Source: Bacillota bacterium
GTDB lineage: Bacteria > Bacillota > Clostridia > DSM-8532
Direction of reading: 5' to 3'
Assembly (NCBI GenBank): GCA_023415825.1
Contig: JAEZJF010000022.1
Location: 620,001-684,000, forward strand
DNA length: 64,000 nt
In this document: one piece after another, positions 26,841 through 34,972 of the stretch
Position numbering within the stretch: the stretch's first letter is position 1
Layout of the letters: every line of letters begins with the position of its first letter
Notes under the pieces: generated by a model
What the model was told of the DNA's origin: nothing
The model's input: only the letters and a program-made list of their open reading frames with translations
Databases searched by the model: none
Program-made: the position numbers and the translations under genes

Positions 26841-26868
26841 GCCCCCACATCATGTGGGGGCTTTTTTA
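26841..26868 (+). terminator. Intrinsic terminator after fba
   Basis: GCCCCCACAT and its complement ATGTGGGGGC form a perfect hairpin followed by TTTTTT. Confidence 0.93.
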
Positions 26869-26885
26869 GCACCTATTTTGCTACA

Positions 26886-26902
26886 AATAATTTACAATTA
26901 TT
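26886..26902. promoter_or_regulatory. Inverted repeat before the A+T-rich gene pair
   Basis: AATAATT-TAC-AATTATT is a perfect 7-bp inverted repeat about 60 bases upstream of the gene at 26965. A second, shorter one (AAGGA-TTTT-TCCTT) follows. It could be an operator; A+T-rich DNA makes chance more likely. Confidence 0.3.
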
Positions 26903-26964
26903 TTACAGAAGAAGGATTTTTCCTTGCAATATAGAAATATAATTGCAGAGGAGGAATAACTCCA

Positions 26965-28041
26965 ATGCTAAAAGAGGGTAAGTTGGTTCACAAATTACGA
27001 AAAGCATCACAAACAAATACCATAAAAGGTAAGTTGGTTGTGGCTGCCTATAAGTTTTTCAAATCTCTTTATGTAAGAGCTTTTATTAATTTATTTTTCT
27101 CTGTGGCGTTTGCATTTCAGTCTAAAACTTTAGATTTTAATACATACAGAATGAACCAAATAGAATTTTATTCAGATAAATGGCATATTATAATTACGAT
27201 TATTCTAATGCTTTCTTTTAACTGGTTAGTTATCAAGATTGACAGTTACCAAAAGTATCAAGCTGAAAGAATTAAATGTGTAAAAGAAGTAGTGAATAGA
27301 GAAACTGTCATTAATAACTTCATAGGCACAAAATTATACGAACTGACAAAAAATATAAGCGTTACTGCAAGCTATATTCCTGAAAAAAATGATTTCAAAT
27401 TACTGAGCTATCAAGACATAGCGACACTGATATGTCATAATATTTATGATGCTATAAAAGATTCAACCGGGCGGGAGGAGCATCAAGTATCCTTGATGCA
27501 GAAGTTTAAGGAGAAAAAAACAGGGAAAGAATGTATTAGAATGGTATCATATGGTAATATGAACCAGGTTTCTCCAGGAGCGTTTCAAAAGAATTTTTAC
27601 CTTGATAAGGATGATAATTACTATCATGTAAAAATCTTTAAAGATAACAGAAGCGGTTTTTTTATTTTAAAGAATGCAAATGAAGTAAAGAAAGAGTTTG
27701 CATTTCATGCGAGAAGTGAATACTATAATATATGTCAGTATGTTGCGATACCTATTTGTTGTGAAGAGGAAGGGATAGTTTCCCTCCTTCAAATAGACAC
27801 TACTGTTGAGGGATTGTTAGGTGTAACAAATGAGCAAATAACAGAATTTATAAAACCTTTTATGGCTTTTGTTCATATATTGACAGTAAATTACTATAAA
27901 GAGAACCTTTTTAAAGTTATTTCTAAGAAATTTGATATACTGCGTGAAAAAGTAAATAAGAATCAGAAAGGAAGGAGTACTAACAATGGCCAACCCCTGT
28001 ATAAAGAAAATAGTACAAATGCCATCGAAAAAGACAGATGA
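26965..28041 (+). CDS. Membrane-anchored protein with a GAF-like C-terminal domain, unknown function
   Basis: The protein has 358 residues. A basic N-terminus is followed by two likely membrane helices at about 36-52 and 73-91, a charged linker near 92-110, and a cytoplasmic part. Residues about 240-320 (YVAIPICCEEEGIVSLLQID) resemble a GAF-type ligand-binding fold, which I infer from the pattern only. AGGAGGAATAA precedes the start. Codon use is markedly more A/T-ending than in fba or polA, suggesting acquisition by transfer. It overlaps the small gene at 27986. No enzymatic motif is visible; a sensor or an anti-phage role are both possible. Confidence 0.7.
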   Translation: MLKEGKLVHKLRKASQTNTIKGKLVVAAYKFFKSLYVRAFINLFFSVAFAFQSKTLDFNTYRMNQIEFYSDKWHIIITIILMLSFNWLVIKIDSYQKYQAERIKCVKEVVNRETVINNFIGTKLYELTKNISVTASYIPEKNDFKLLSYQDIATLICHNIYDAIKDSTGREEHQVSLMQKFKEKKTGKECIRMVSYGNMNQVSPGAFQKNFYLDKDDNYYHVKIFKDNRSGFFILKNANEVKKEFAFHARSEYYNICQYVAIPICCEEEGIVSLLQIDTTVEGLLGVTNEQITEFIKPFMAFVHILTVNYYKENLFKVISKKFDILREKVNKNQKGRSTNNGQPLYKENSTNAIEKDR

Positions 28042-28192
28042 ATATGAACTTCTTGAAACACACTTTATTCCCGAAGATATAGACTTTATTCAGGACCAAA
28101 AGACATTTGAAAAGAGAAGAAAGCAATTGATTAATGAATATGAGCAAAATATAAATGAAATGAAGGCAAGAAATCTTTTACCATCTATATAA
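27986..28192 (+). CDS. Small charged protein of 68 residues, partner of the GAF-like protein
   Basis: GGAAGGAG lies before this ATG, and the first 56 bases overlap the upstream gene in another frame, so the two are coupled. The protein starts MANPCIKKIVQMPSKK and is rich in Glu, Lys and Asn; residues 35-62 probably form one long amphipathic helix. It has the same A/T-rich codon use as its partner. No family is recognised. Confidence 0.6.
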   Translation: MANPCIKKIVQMPSKKTDEYELLETHFIPEDIDFIQDQKTFEKRRKQLINEYEQNINEMKARNLLPSI

Positions 28193-28225
28193 CATAACGT
28201 TATTTGTTACTCCTTTCAAGATCAA

Positions 28226-29452
28226 TTAGCTTGAAGGGGGTAATTTTATTGTGACCTTTGCCAGCTTCATCAATGTATCGGCATCATTAAGCTCAGGCTT
28301 TTCATATAGGCACAGAAAAAGAGCGGAAAGCATGATTTTAGTGCCATTTCCATGACATAATCCTGCATTTTGCAAGTCAAGCCCTGAGACATTTAGCTTT
28401 ATGGGTGCGAGATCCGAGTTAAGGCTTGAATCAGGGTTGGTATGATAATCCTGGAGGGGAACTTTTTTTGAATCCAATAATGACAGCAGCTGCAAGGTGT
28501 TTCTTGCTGTTTTATCTCCTAACTCTGATGCAAGCCTCCTGATGTTTCGTCTGGAAAAGGTTCCAAATTCCTTAAGGCCCCAAAGGTGTCGGACTACCCC
28601 GCGAACTGTCCCGCCATCATATTTAAGGCGGTTAAGAAGCATAAGGGCTTTATTTTCAGCGTCATACCCCAAGTGCAAATAAAATAGCAGGGTTAGAAGA
28701 AGCATCTTTACATCGTCAAGCCCAGTAAGGCGTACGGCATAGTCGCCCCAGCTTTGAGATAAAGCTGTTATTTCGGGGAAAATTGTTTTATAAAGCCTAG
28801 TTTGCCATATAAGAGAAAGCCTCTCGGGTGAAGGAGATGTCAGAATTTTGTTGACTTCCGTCTGAATTCGTTCCATACTTACATAGGCAAGATCGCAAGA
28901 AAGCTCCTGAATGGCAGCCAGGGTATTTTCCTCAATTGAAAAGCCCAGCTGAGCAGAGAAGCGTACGGCTCGCAGCATTCGAAGAGCATCCTCTGAAAAG
29001 CGTCTGACAGGTTCGCCTACGCAGCGGATTGTTTTCCTGTGAATATCAGCCAGGCCTCCAAATGGGTCGATCAGGCCTTCTTTTGGATGATAGGCGATGG
29101 CGTTCATGGTAAAATCTCTGCGGGCTAAATCCTCAGATAAGGATTCGGTAAAATCGACGTGATCGGGACGTCGATGATCCGAGTAATGGGCTTCCTTGCG
29201 CCAGGTGGTTACTTCTACCAGGGTTCCTTCATATGAAACGGTTACTGTACCATGCTTCAGGCCTGTGTCATAGGTTATTTTGAAAAGGGATTTAACCTCA
29301 TCAGGTGTAGCATTGGTAGTGATGTCCCAATCGTAGGGAACTCTCCCGGTAATGAGATCGCGGACGCACCCGCCAACCACATGGGCTGAAAAACCATTTT
29401 TATTCATTATGGAAATAATAGAGTTGACATTTTGGGGAAGAATAAACAGCAT
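28226..29452 (-). CDS. cca: CCA tRNA nucleotidyltransferase / poly(A) polymerase family
   Basis: This protein of 408 residues adds or repairs the 3' CCA end of tRNA. GGAG nine bases upstream sets the ATG at 29452. The nucleotidyltransferase core shows HVVGGCVRDLITGRVPYDWD, with the DxD metal pair in YDWDI, RRDFTMNAIAY, and the RRF-EDALRMLRAVRFSAQ region that reads the base. The C-terminal half is the helical tRNA-binding part. It converges on the A+T-rich pair. Class and position fit the bacterial class II enzymes. Confidence 0.93.
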   Translation of the reverse strand: MLFILPQNVNSIISIMNKNGFSAHVVGGCVRDLITGRVPYDWDITTNATPDEVKSLFKITYDTGLKHGTVTVSYEGTLVEVTTWRKEAHYSDHRRPDHVDFTESLSEDLARRDFTMNAIAYHPKEGLIDPFGGLADIHRKTIRCVGEPVRRFSEDALRMLRAVRFSAQLGFSIEENTLAAIQELSCDLAYVSMERIQTEVNKILTSPSPERLSLIWQTRLYKTIFPEITALSQSWGDYAVRLTGLDDVKMLLLTLLFYLHLGYDAENKALMLLNRLKYDGGTVRGVVRHLWGLKEFGTFSRRNIRRLASELGDKTARNTLQLLSLLDSKKVPLQDYHTNPDSSLNSDLAPIKLNVSGLDLQNAGLCHGNGTKIMLSALFLCLYEKPELNDADTLMKLAKVTIKLPPSS

Positions 29453-29660
29453 AAGCAAAAGCTCCAAAAAAGATTTTCTATAGTAACATGATACAATTTA
29501 TGGTATAAAGATAGTGTTGTTTATGATTATTATACTTGAATGGCTATAACAATCATAGCCTATACATTTGGAACAGGATTATCCTAAAAACAGATAAAAA
29601 TTTAGGATGTAAACTCATTAGATTGAAGGTTTCTGAGCAGCTTGTTTGCCGCTCAGACTT

Positions 29661-29666
29661 TATAAT
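29661..29666 (+). promoter_or_regulatory. -10 element of the structured RNA
   Basis: TATAAT at 29661-29666 predicts a transcript start near 29673, which coincides with the first base of the strong 5' hairpin. No convincing -35 is present at 16-18 bases, so a shorter or activator-dependent promoter is possible. Confidence 0.45.
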
Positions 29667-29671
29667 AACCT

Positions 29672-30020
29672 CACCCGTTACCGAAATCGTAGATTTCGAA
29701 CGGGTGCACCATTACCGCTTTCCCGTTCTTATCCTCCCTTCGGTAAAGTGACCCTTTTAAGGGATGGTAGCGCGCGTTCCTTTAGGGATGTCCTCTATCG
29801 CGGGTTAGTCAAATCGGAGAGAAACGGGGCAGCGGTGTGAATCCGGAACAGTGGCTAACGGACTGTTTTCCGGAACATCAATTAAAGCCTTTCCTGAAAG
29901 GGCGTGGTCGATGAAGCTGCCGCATTCATCTATTATGCTTATCCAGGCCAAGGGCTATATAGGGAACTGACTATGCATGGGCTCGCCAAGCTTTAATTGG
30001 GCGGTGCGTTCTTTTGCTGT
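29672..30020 (+). ncRNA. Structured RNA candidate, class unresolved
   Basis: This 636-bp gap between cca and RNase J has no plausible gene but is dense in hairpins. CACCCGTT pairs with AACGGGTG (29672-29706) around an inner CGAAATC/GATTTCG helix. CCCTTTTAAGGG lies near 29753. CCGGAACAGT pairs with ACTGTTTTCCGG near 29842-29873. GATGAA/TTCATC lies near 29909-29931. A 3' hairpin, CGCCAA/TTGGGCG, is followed by TTCTTTT near 30018. The G+C-rich core contains GGTGTGAATCCGG. The raiA-motif class and a cobalamin-type riboswitch were considered; I cannot confirm either from memory. It could be a free-standing RNA or a leader of rnj. Confidence 0.6.
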
Positions 30021-30088
30021 CTCCCTGTTTGTAAAAATAGAAGTATACGTAAGAAAAAATGAAGAATATTAATTTTGGAGGTTATAAC

Positions 30089-31789
30089 GTGGCAACAAAA
30101 AAAAGAAACAAACTGAAAGTCATCCCCTTGGGTGGTATGGAAGAAATCGGGAAGAATATGACCTTATTTGAATATGGGGAAAATATTATAGTGGTAGACA
30201 GCGGTCTTGCCTTTCCCGAGGACGAAATGTTGGGCATAGATTTGGTAATCCCTGACGTCACTTACCTGGAGCGGAATATAGAAAAGGTTCATGGTATCCT
30301 GGTCACCCATGGTCATGAAGATCACATCGGAGCCCTTCCTTATGTGTTGAAGCGGATAAATGTTCCTATATACGGTACGGAGCTTACCCTTGGTCTTATT
30401 GAAAATAAGCTGGCCGAGCATGAAATGACCGATAAGGTTGACCTGCGTATTGTTAAGGCAGGCCAAACCATACAGCTTGGAGCCTTTAAAGTCGAATTCA
30501 TTCGTTCTACCCATAGCATTGCAGATGCGGTAGCTATGGCCATAGATACGCCTGTGGGTATGGTTTTTCATACCGGCGACTTTAAGATTGATCAAACACC
30601 TATTGAGGGAGCACCCATTGATCTTCCGCGTATCACAGAGCTAGGGAAGAAGGGCGTGCTGCTTCTTATGTCGGACAGCACCAATGTAGAGCGTCCCGGA
30701 TATACCATGTCGGAAAGAACTGTAGGAGAGACCTTTGACAATGTTTTCCGCGGTGCGCAGGGCCGTATTATTGTGGCAAGCTTTGCGTCCAACATCCATC
30801 GTATCCAGCAGATTATAAATTCTGCGGTGAAATACGGGAGAAAGGTAGCCATGGTTGGGCGCAGCATGCTCAATGTAGTCAGTACGGCCGTTAAGCTGGG
30901 TTATTTATCCTATCCTGAGGAAACAATCATTGATATCGACAAGATCAAGAGACTAAATCCCAATCAGATTGTTATCATCACTACGGGCAGTCAGGGGGAG
31001 CCCATGTCGGCCCTGGCCCGTATAGCGGCATCAACCCATAAAAAGGTTGAGATCATGGAGGGAGATCTGGTCATCATTTCAGCAAGCCCCATTCCCGGTA
31101 ATGAGAAATTTGTTTACCGTGTCATCAATGACTTATTCAAAAAAGGTGCGGATGTTATTTATGATTCACTAGCAGATGTCCATGTTTCCGGTCATGCCAA
31201 GCAGGAAGAGCTGAAGCTTTTACACCGATTAGTTAACCCAAAATTCTTTATGCCTGTTCACGGGGAATACCGAATGCTCAAGAAACATGCCAAGCTGGCA
31301 GTAAGCCTAGGTATGGATGAAAAGGACATCTTTCTCATGGAGAACGGCAAAGTACTGGAGCTCACCAGCAAAGCTGCTAAAATAACCGGGAGCGTACAAG
31401 CGGGCAGTGTTTTGGTCGATGGACTCGGGGTAGGAGACGTGGGAGATGTGGTCTTAAGAGACAGGAAGATCCTCTCTGAGGACGGACTCATTATCGTGGT
31501 AGCCACCATTGATTCCAAGGGTGCCTTCGTTGCAAATCTTGAGGTTATGTCCCGGGGCTTTGTCTATGTTAAGGAATCTGAGAAGCTCATAGATGAAGTT
31601 CGAAGCATTGCCAGAGAAGCACTTATTAAAAGTGTGAGCAAGAAAGGTGGCAATTGGTCAGCCATAAAGAACGCCATTAAGGATGATCTTAATACCTTCC
31701 TGTATCGCAAGACAATGAGAAGACCTATGATAATTCCAATTATTGTAGAGGTTCAGCCCAAGGATGGATACACCCAGGATCAAGGGTGA
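30089..31789 (+). CDS. rnj: Ribonuclease J
   Basis: This metallo-beta-lactamase/beta-CASP ribonuclease of 566 residues carries out 5'-3' exonuclease and endonuclease action in RNA decay and maturation. GTG at 30089 follows GGAGG by seven bases. Zinc ligands appear in THGHEDHIGALPYV and GDFKID; SDSTN and HVSGHAKQEE mark the beta-CASP insertion and the later His. The C-terminal part is the RNase J-specific domain. A terminator shared with the converging gene follows. Confidence 0.95.
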   Translation: MATKKRNKLKVIPLGGMEEIGKNMTLFEYGENIIVVDSGLAFPEDEMLGIDLVIPDVTYLERNIEKVHGILVTHGHEDHIGALPYVLKRINVPIYGTELTLGLIENKLAEHEMTDKVDLRIVKAGQTIQLGAFKVEFIRSTHSIADAVAMAIDTPVGMVFHTGDFKIDQTPIEGAPIDLPRITELGKKGVLLLMSDSTNVERPGYTMSERTVGETFDNVFRGAQGRIIVASFASNIHRIQQIINSAVKYGRKVAMVGRSMLNVVSTAVKLGYLSYPEETIIDIDKIKRLNPNQIVIITTGSQGEPMSALARIAASTHKKVEIMEGDLVIISASPIPGNEKFVYRVINDLFKKGADVIYDSLADVHVSGHAKQEELKLLHRLVNPKFFMPVHGEYRMLKKHAKLAVSLGMDEKDIFLMENGKVLELTSKAAKITGSVQAGSVLVDGLGVGDVGDVVLRDRKILSEDGLIIVVATIDSKGAFVANLEVMSRGFVYVKESEKLIDEVRSIAREALIKSVSKKGGNWSAIKNAIKDDLNTFLYRKTMRRPMIIPIIVEVQPKDGYTQDQG

Positions 31790-31801
31790 GGGAAATATAA
31801 G

Positions 31802-31836
31802 AAAAGGGTTTTGGATATGCTCCAAAACCCTTTTTT
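31802..31836. terminator. Bidirectional terminator between rnj and the carboxypeptidase gene
   Basis: AAAAGGGTTTTGGA pairs with TCCAAAACCCTTTT around TATGC, with A- and T-runs on the two sides for both strands. Confidence 0.92.
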
Positions 31837-31838
31837 CA

Positions 31839-33191
31839 TTACCTATAATTCTTATAGCGATAGTTGTTTTTCTTGGGGGAAGAGTAGTTGTAGCGTTTTC
31901 TTCTGTTATTTCTCCGGTTGATCATACGGAGAATATAACCTAGAATGATAATGACTACGATTAGAATGACTGCGGCCTTGATACCGAAGATGAACCGTTC
32001 GTCACTTACAATTTGCTTGTATTTATCGCGTATGATGGCAAAAGTAGTCTTTTCAATTCCTTCTTTGGCTACAAGATCCACCGAGCCTATGGGCTTGTCC
32101 TTATAGAAATACTCTATTTTTCCTACAACCTGATCTTGTGTGATGGGTGCCGTAAAAGGCTCAAAAAAGGTTTTAACAACCTTTAAATCCTTGTTAAGCT
32201 CAGTCTCATCCAGGGGCATGACACGGCGGATGTCGCTATTGGTGATGATCTCAACCTTTTTTCCATCTACAGCGTCTGCTACTTCAAACCGATCGATGTA
32301 TTTTCCTTTTTGAACCAGTTCCTTCATGCTGTAATTCTTAAAGCCATATTCCAGAAGAGCCTGTGATTCTGTAAATTGGGTCTTATCAGTGGCTCCCAAG
32401 ATTACAGCAACCAATTCCAAACCATCCGGATTAGTGGCTGAGGAAACAAGGCATCTTCCTGCCAGATCGGTGTAGCCGGTTTTAATACCCGTTACCTTGG
32501 AATAATACTTGGAACGTGAGCTAAGAAGCTGATTTGTATAAGTTAAGTGACCGGTCTTCCATTCGTTGCTTTTACGCATATTGGTATCAGGATATGCCAA
32601 CTCCATTTTTCCGACCACTTCTCTGAAGGTATCGTTCTGCATGGCGATTCTACCTAAATTTCCAAGATCACGTGCCGTGGAATAATGGTTTTCATCCTCG
32701 GTACCGTTGGAATTGGCAAAATTGGTTCCTGTCAAGCCGAGCTCTTTAGCCTTATTGTTCATTAAGCTTAAAAATCCTTGCATGGTACCATCTTCAGACA
32801 CATTCTCAGCAATGATATTACTGGCTTCATTGGCGGAGGTAATCATCATCAGATTAAGAAGATCTTTGAACTTAAGTGTTTCGCCAACTTTGATACCCGC
32901 TGTAACATAATCGTAGCCCACACTGTTAATGGCATAGTCTGAGGCCGTCATATCATCATCAAGACCTGCATTCTCCAGGGCTACCAGAGCCGTCATGATC
33001 TTGGTTGTACTTGCAGGGGACCAGCGTTGGTCTGCATTCTTTTCAGCCAGCACCTGCCCCGTCTCCATATCCATCAGAATATAGGCACCAGCAGTTAAAT
33101 TCGGCGGTGCAGCAGCGAAAGAGGGGATGGGGAGACTCAGGGCTGTAATGAGAAATGTTAGGATATATATCAATATAAATTTTTTTTTCAA
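31839..33191 (-). CDS. D-alanyl-D-alanine carboxypeptidase, DacF/S11 type
   Basis: This low-molecular-mass penicillin-binding protein of 450 residues trims the terminal D-Ala of peptidoglycan stems. A signal peptide ends near PSFAAAPP. The three active-site motifs are SPASTTKIMT (Ser-Thr-Thr-Lys), SANEASN, and TGIKTGYTD. A beta-rich C-terminal domain follows, then a membrane helix near residues 420-440 and a basic tail. TTG at 33191 is chosen because AGGAG lies eight bases upstream; a GTG at 33200 overlaps that site. Related DacF proteins act in sporulation. Confidence 0.9.
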   Translation of the reverse strand: MKKKFILIYILTFLITALSLPIPSFAAAPPNLTAGAYILMDMETGQVLAEKNADQRWSPASTTKIMTALVALENAGLDDDMTASDYAINSVGYDYVTAGIKVGETLKFKDLLNLMMITSANEASNIIAENVSEDGTMQGFLSLMNNKAKELGLTGTNFANSNGTEDENHYSTARDLGNLGRIAMQNDTFREVVGKMELAYPDTNMRKSNEWKTGHLTYTNQLLSSRSKYYSKVTGIKTGYTDLAGRCLVSSATNPDGLELVAVILGATDKTQFTESQALLEYGFKNYSMKELVQKGKYIDRFEVADAVDGKKVEIITNSDIRRVMPLDETELNKDLKVVKTFFEPFTAPITQDQVVGKIEYFYKDKPIGSVDLVAKEGIEKTTFAIIRDKYKQIVSDERFIFGIKAAVILIVVIIILGYILRMINRRNNRRKRYNYSSPKKNNYRYKNYR

Positions 33192-33392
33192 AAGAATCAC
33201 TCCTGGATTGAATGTATCGTAAAGCCATTCCGTGCTTTTAACTATATTATAGAGGAGTGAGCGCTTTAACTCAAGGATTTACGTTGAATAGACCAAAAAT
33301 TACCTCACATGACCTTAATGATGTAGATTTTTGATTGACCTTAAGGAATATTATGGGATAATGGAAATAAATAGGATGTTAGTGAGGTAGAT

Positions 33393-33866
33393 ATGGAAAT
33401 ACACGCCAGGGGAAAATCCTATAAGATAGCCTGGGAATTTATTATAGCACCATTTTTACTCTTGTTGGTGGCAGTCCTTATCATCCTATCCAATTTATCG
33501 GCTGTCAAGAAGACTTGGATTGATCTCACTGGCAATGACCCTACCCCGGTTTCCTCTTCTGTCAAGGAAATTGATAATAGGGTTCAGCCACAGCAACCAG
33601 CTCCGTCGGTGAATACAACCGGAAGACCGGTTGAAGCATCGGAGAGAGCAACTCCGAGCTCGGGACAATCAGCTAAAATCAACATCAATACAGCCGGTAT
33701 GGAGGAATTGATGAGCCTGCCCAATATTGGTGAGGTCAAAGCCAGGGCTATTATTGACTACCGGACCAGTCACGGTCCTTTCAAGAGCGTTGACGAGTTG
33801 GACAACATCAAAGGGATAGGCTCAAAAACCCTCGAAAAGCTTCGCCCGTTGGTTTGTGTAGAGTAG
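33393..33866 (+). CDS. ComEA-like helix-hairpin-helix DNA-binding protein
   Basis: This 157-residue protein has an N-terminal membrane anchor (about residues 15-37), a Pro/Gln/Ser linker, and a C-terminal pair of helix-hairpin-helix motifs (ININTAGMEELMSLPNIGE; ELDNIKGIGSKTLEKL). ComEA proteins bind incoming double-stranded DNA outside the membrane. No other competence gene is adjacent, so a role in natural transformation is unproved. Confidence 0.85.
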   Translation: MEIHARGKSYKIAWEFIIAPFLLLLVAVLIILSNLSAVKKTWIDLTGNDPTPVSSSVKEIDNRVQPQQPAPSVNTTGRPVEASERATPSSGQSAKININTAGMEELMSLPNIGEVKARAIIDYRTSHGPFKSVDELDNIKGIGSKTLEKLRPLVCVE

Positions 33867-33882
33867 CGCCTTTATCTGCCAT

Positions 33883-33912
33883 TTGACTTGGGTATAATAT
33901 GTGGTGTACAAT
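33883..33912 (+). promoter_or_regulatory. Promoter of RNase P RNA
   Basis: TTGACT at 33883-33888 and TACAAT at 33907-33912 are 18 bases apart, and the predicted start lies just before the 5' helix of rnpB. Confidence 0.65.
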
Positions 33913-33928
33913 GACATGATACAGATAA

Positions 33929-34320
33929 CGAGTAGGCCGGATGGTCGCGGGCGCAGTGCTGAAAGGCCGCGCACGAGGAAAGTCCGGGCTCCATAGGGCA
34001 AGGGTGCCGGGTAATTCCCGGTGAAGGCGACTTTAAGGAAAGTGCAACAGAAATAAACCGCTTTGTCATGTTTGCATGTGCAAGCATTGCAGAGTAAGGA
34101 TGGAAAGGCGAGGTAAGAGCTCACCGGCCCCACGGCGACGGAGGGCGCACTGTAAACCCCACCTGGAGCAACACCGTGACAAGGAACAAAATCCTGTTTA
34201 ACGCGTTAAACAGGATCTAAGGCGGCCCGTCTGTTCCTTAGAGGTGGCTGAAGGCTTGTAGCAATACAAGGCGTAGATAGATGATCATTCAAGACAGAAC
34301 CCGGCTTACAGGTCTGCTCG
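33929..34320 (+). ncRNA. rnpB: RNase P RNA (class A)
   Basis: This is the catalytic RNA that processes tRNA 5' ends. Universal blocks are present in order: GAGGAAAGTCCGGGCTCC near 33975, GTGCAACAGAAA, the ACCGGCCC-type core near 34124, GGCGGCCCGTCTG near 34222 and ACAGAACCCGGCTTACAG near 34294. The 5' CGAGTAGGCC pairs with GGTCTGCTCG at the 3' end to form P1. A perfect 26-base palindrome at 34191-34216 lies in a variable arm enclosed by AAGGAACA/TGTTCCTT. Confidence 0.96.
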
Positions 34321-34356
34321 TTACTTTATCTCAAAATATGAACTATATTGACATTC

Positions 34357-34896
34357 TTAAAGTGTCTTTCCTAACTCATAAGCTTCCCGGAGGGCAAGGC
34401 TTCTCTCAATATCTCCCGCATCGATTACACCTAAGCCGCGTACGATACCTTTGAGACTTGTTTCATTAAAGCAAGCCATCCAGCCCTGCAGTCCTTTTAT
34501 GGCACCGTCCATCGCACTTTCTTCCTTTATTGCCGCCGTTGCTAGCAGGTAGATATCACGGAAAGCGTAGTCAGAACGGTGCAGCGGATTGCAGCGATCA
34601 AGCAAGGTTTTCATCTGCCCACTCATTTCGTAAAAATAGATCGGCGTGGCAAAAGCGATGACTTCGGCGGTCAGCATTTTCTGAGTGATGGCCTCGGCAT
34701 CGTCATGGATGACACAGCGCTGTGTTGTCTGGCAGACAACACAACCCGTGCAGAAGCCGATGGCTTTGCCATGAAGGCAAACCGTTTCTACGTTGTGTCC
34801 TGCTTCTTTGGCCCCTTGGGCGAATTCCTTCGCTAAGGCTGTGGAATTTCCATCTTTACGAAGACTGGTGGAGATGATCAAAACTTTTTTGCTCAC
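34357..34896 (-). CDS. Flavodoxin-fold NAD(P)H-dependent FMN reductase / iron-sulfur flavoprotein family
   Basis: This 179-residue protein begins with the flavodoxin-like strand and FMN phosphate loop KKVLIISTSLRKDGNSTALA. CTGCVVCQTTQRC (residues about 49-61) is the Cys cluster seen in this family and may bind an iron-sulfur centre in some members. ATPIYFYEMSGQMKTLLDR contacts the flavin in known structures. It is probably a redox enzyme of an anaerobe; the substrate is unknown. Confidence 0.85.
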   Translation of the reverse strand: MSKKVLIISTSLRKDGNSTALAKEFAQGAKEAGHNVETVCLHGKAIGFCTGCVVCQTTQRCVIHDDAEAITQKMLTAEVIAFATPIYFYEMSGQMKTLLDRCNPLHRSDYAFRDIYLLATAAIKEESAMDGAIKGLQGWMACFNETSLKGIVRGLGVIDAGDIERSLALREAYELGKTL

Positions 34897-34972
34897 TCTT
34901 CTTCCTCCAAGTATTATAATGGTTTATCCAAACATCAAGGCATTAAGTGGTGCCGTGTCCCTTAAAGCAAAG

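Noticed and set aside
29536..29840. Two short plus-strand frames of about 65-70 codons
   Set aside because: They overlap the hairpins of the structured RNA candidate and have no ribosome site.
29800..29990. Cobalamin riboswitch
   Set aside because: GGTGTGAATCCGG is reminiscent of one, but the conserved GCCACTG box and the rest of the core are not found, and RNase J is not a B12-related gene.
33822..34133. Minus-strand frame of 103 codons
   Set aside because: It lies across rnpB and is a shadow of the structured RNA.
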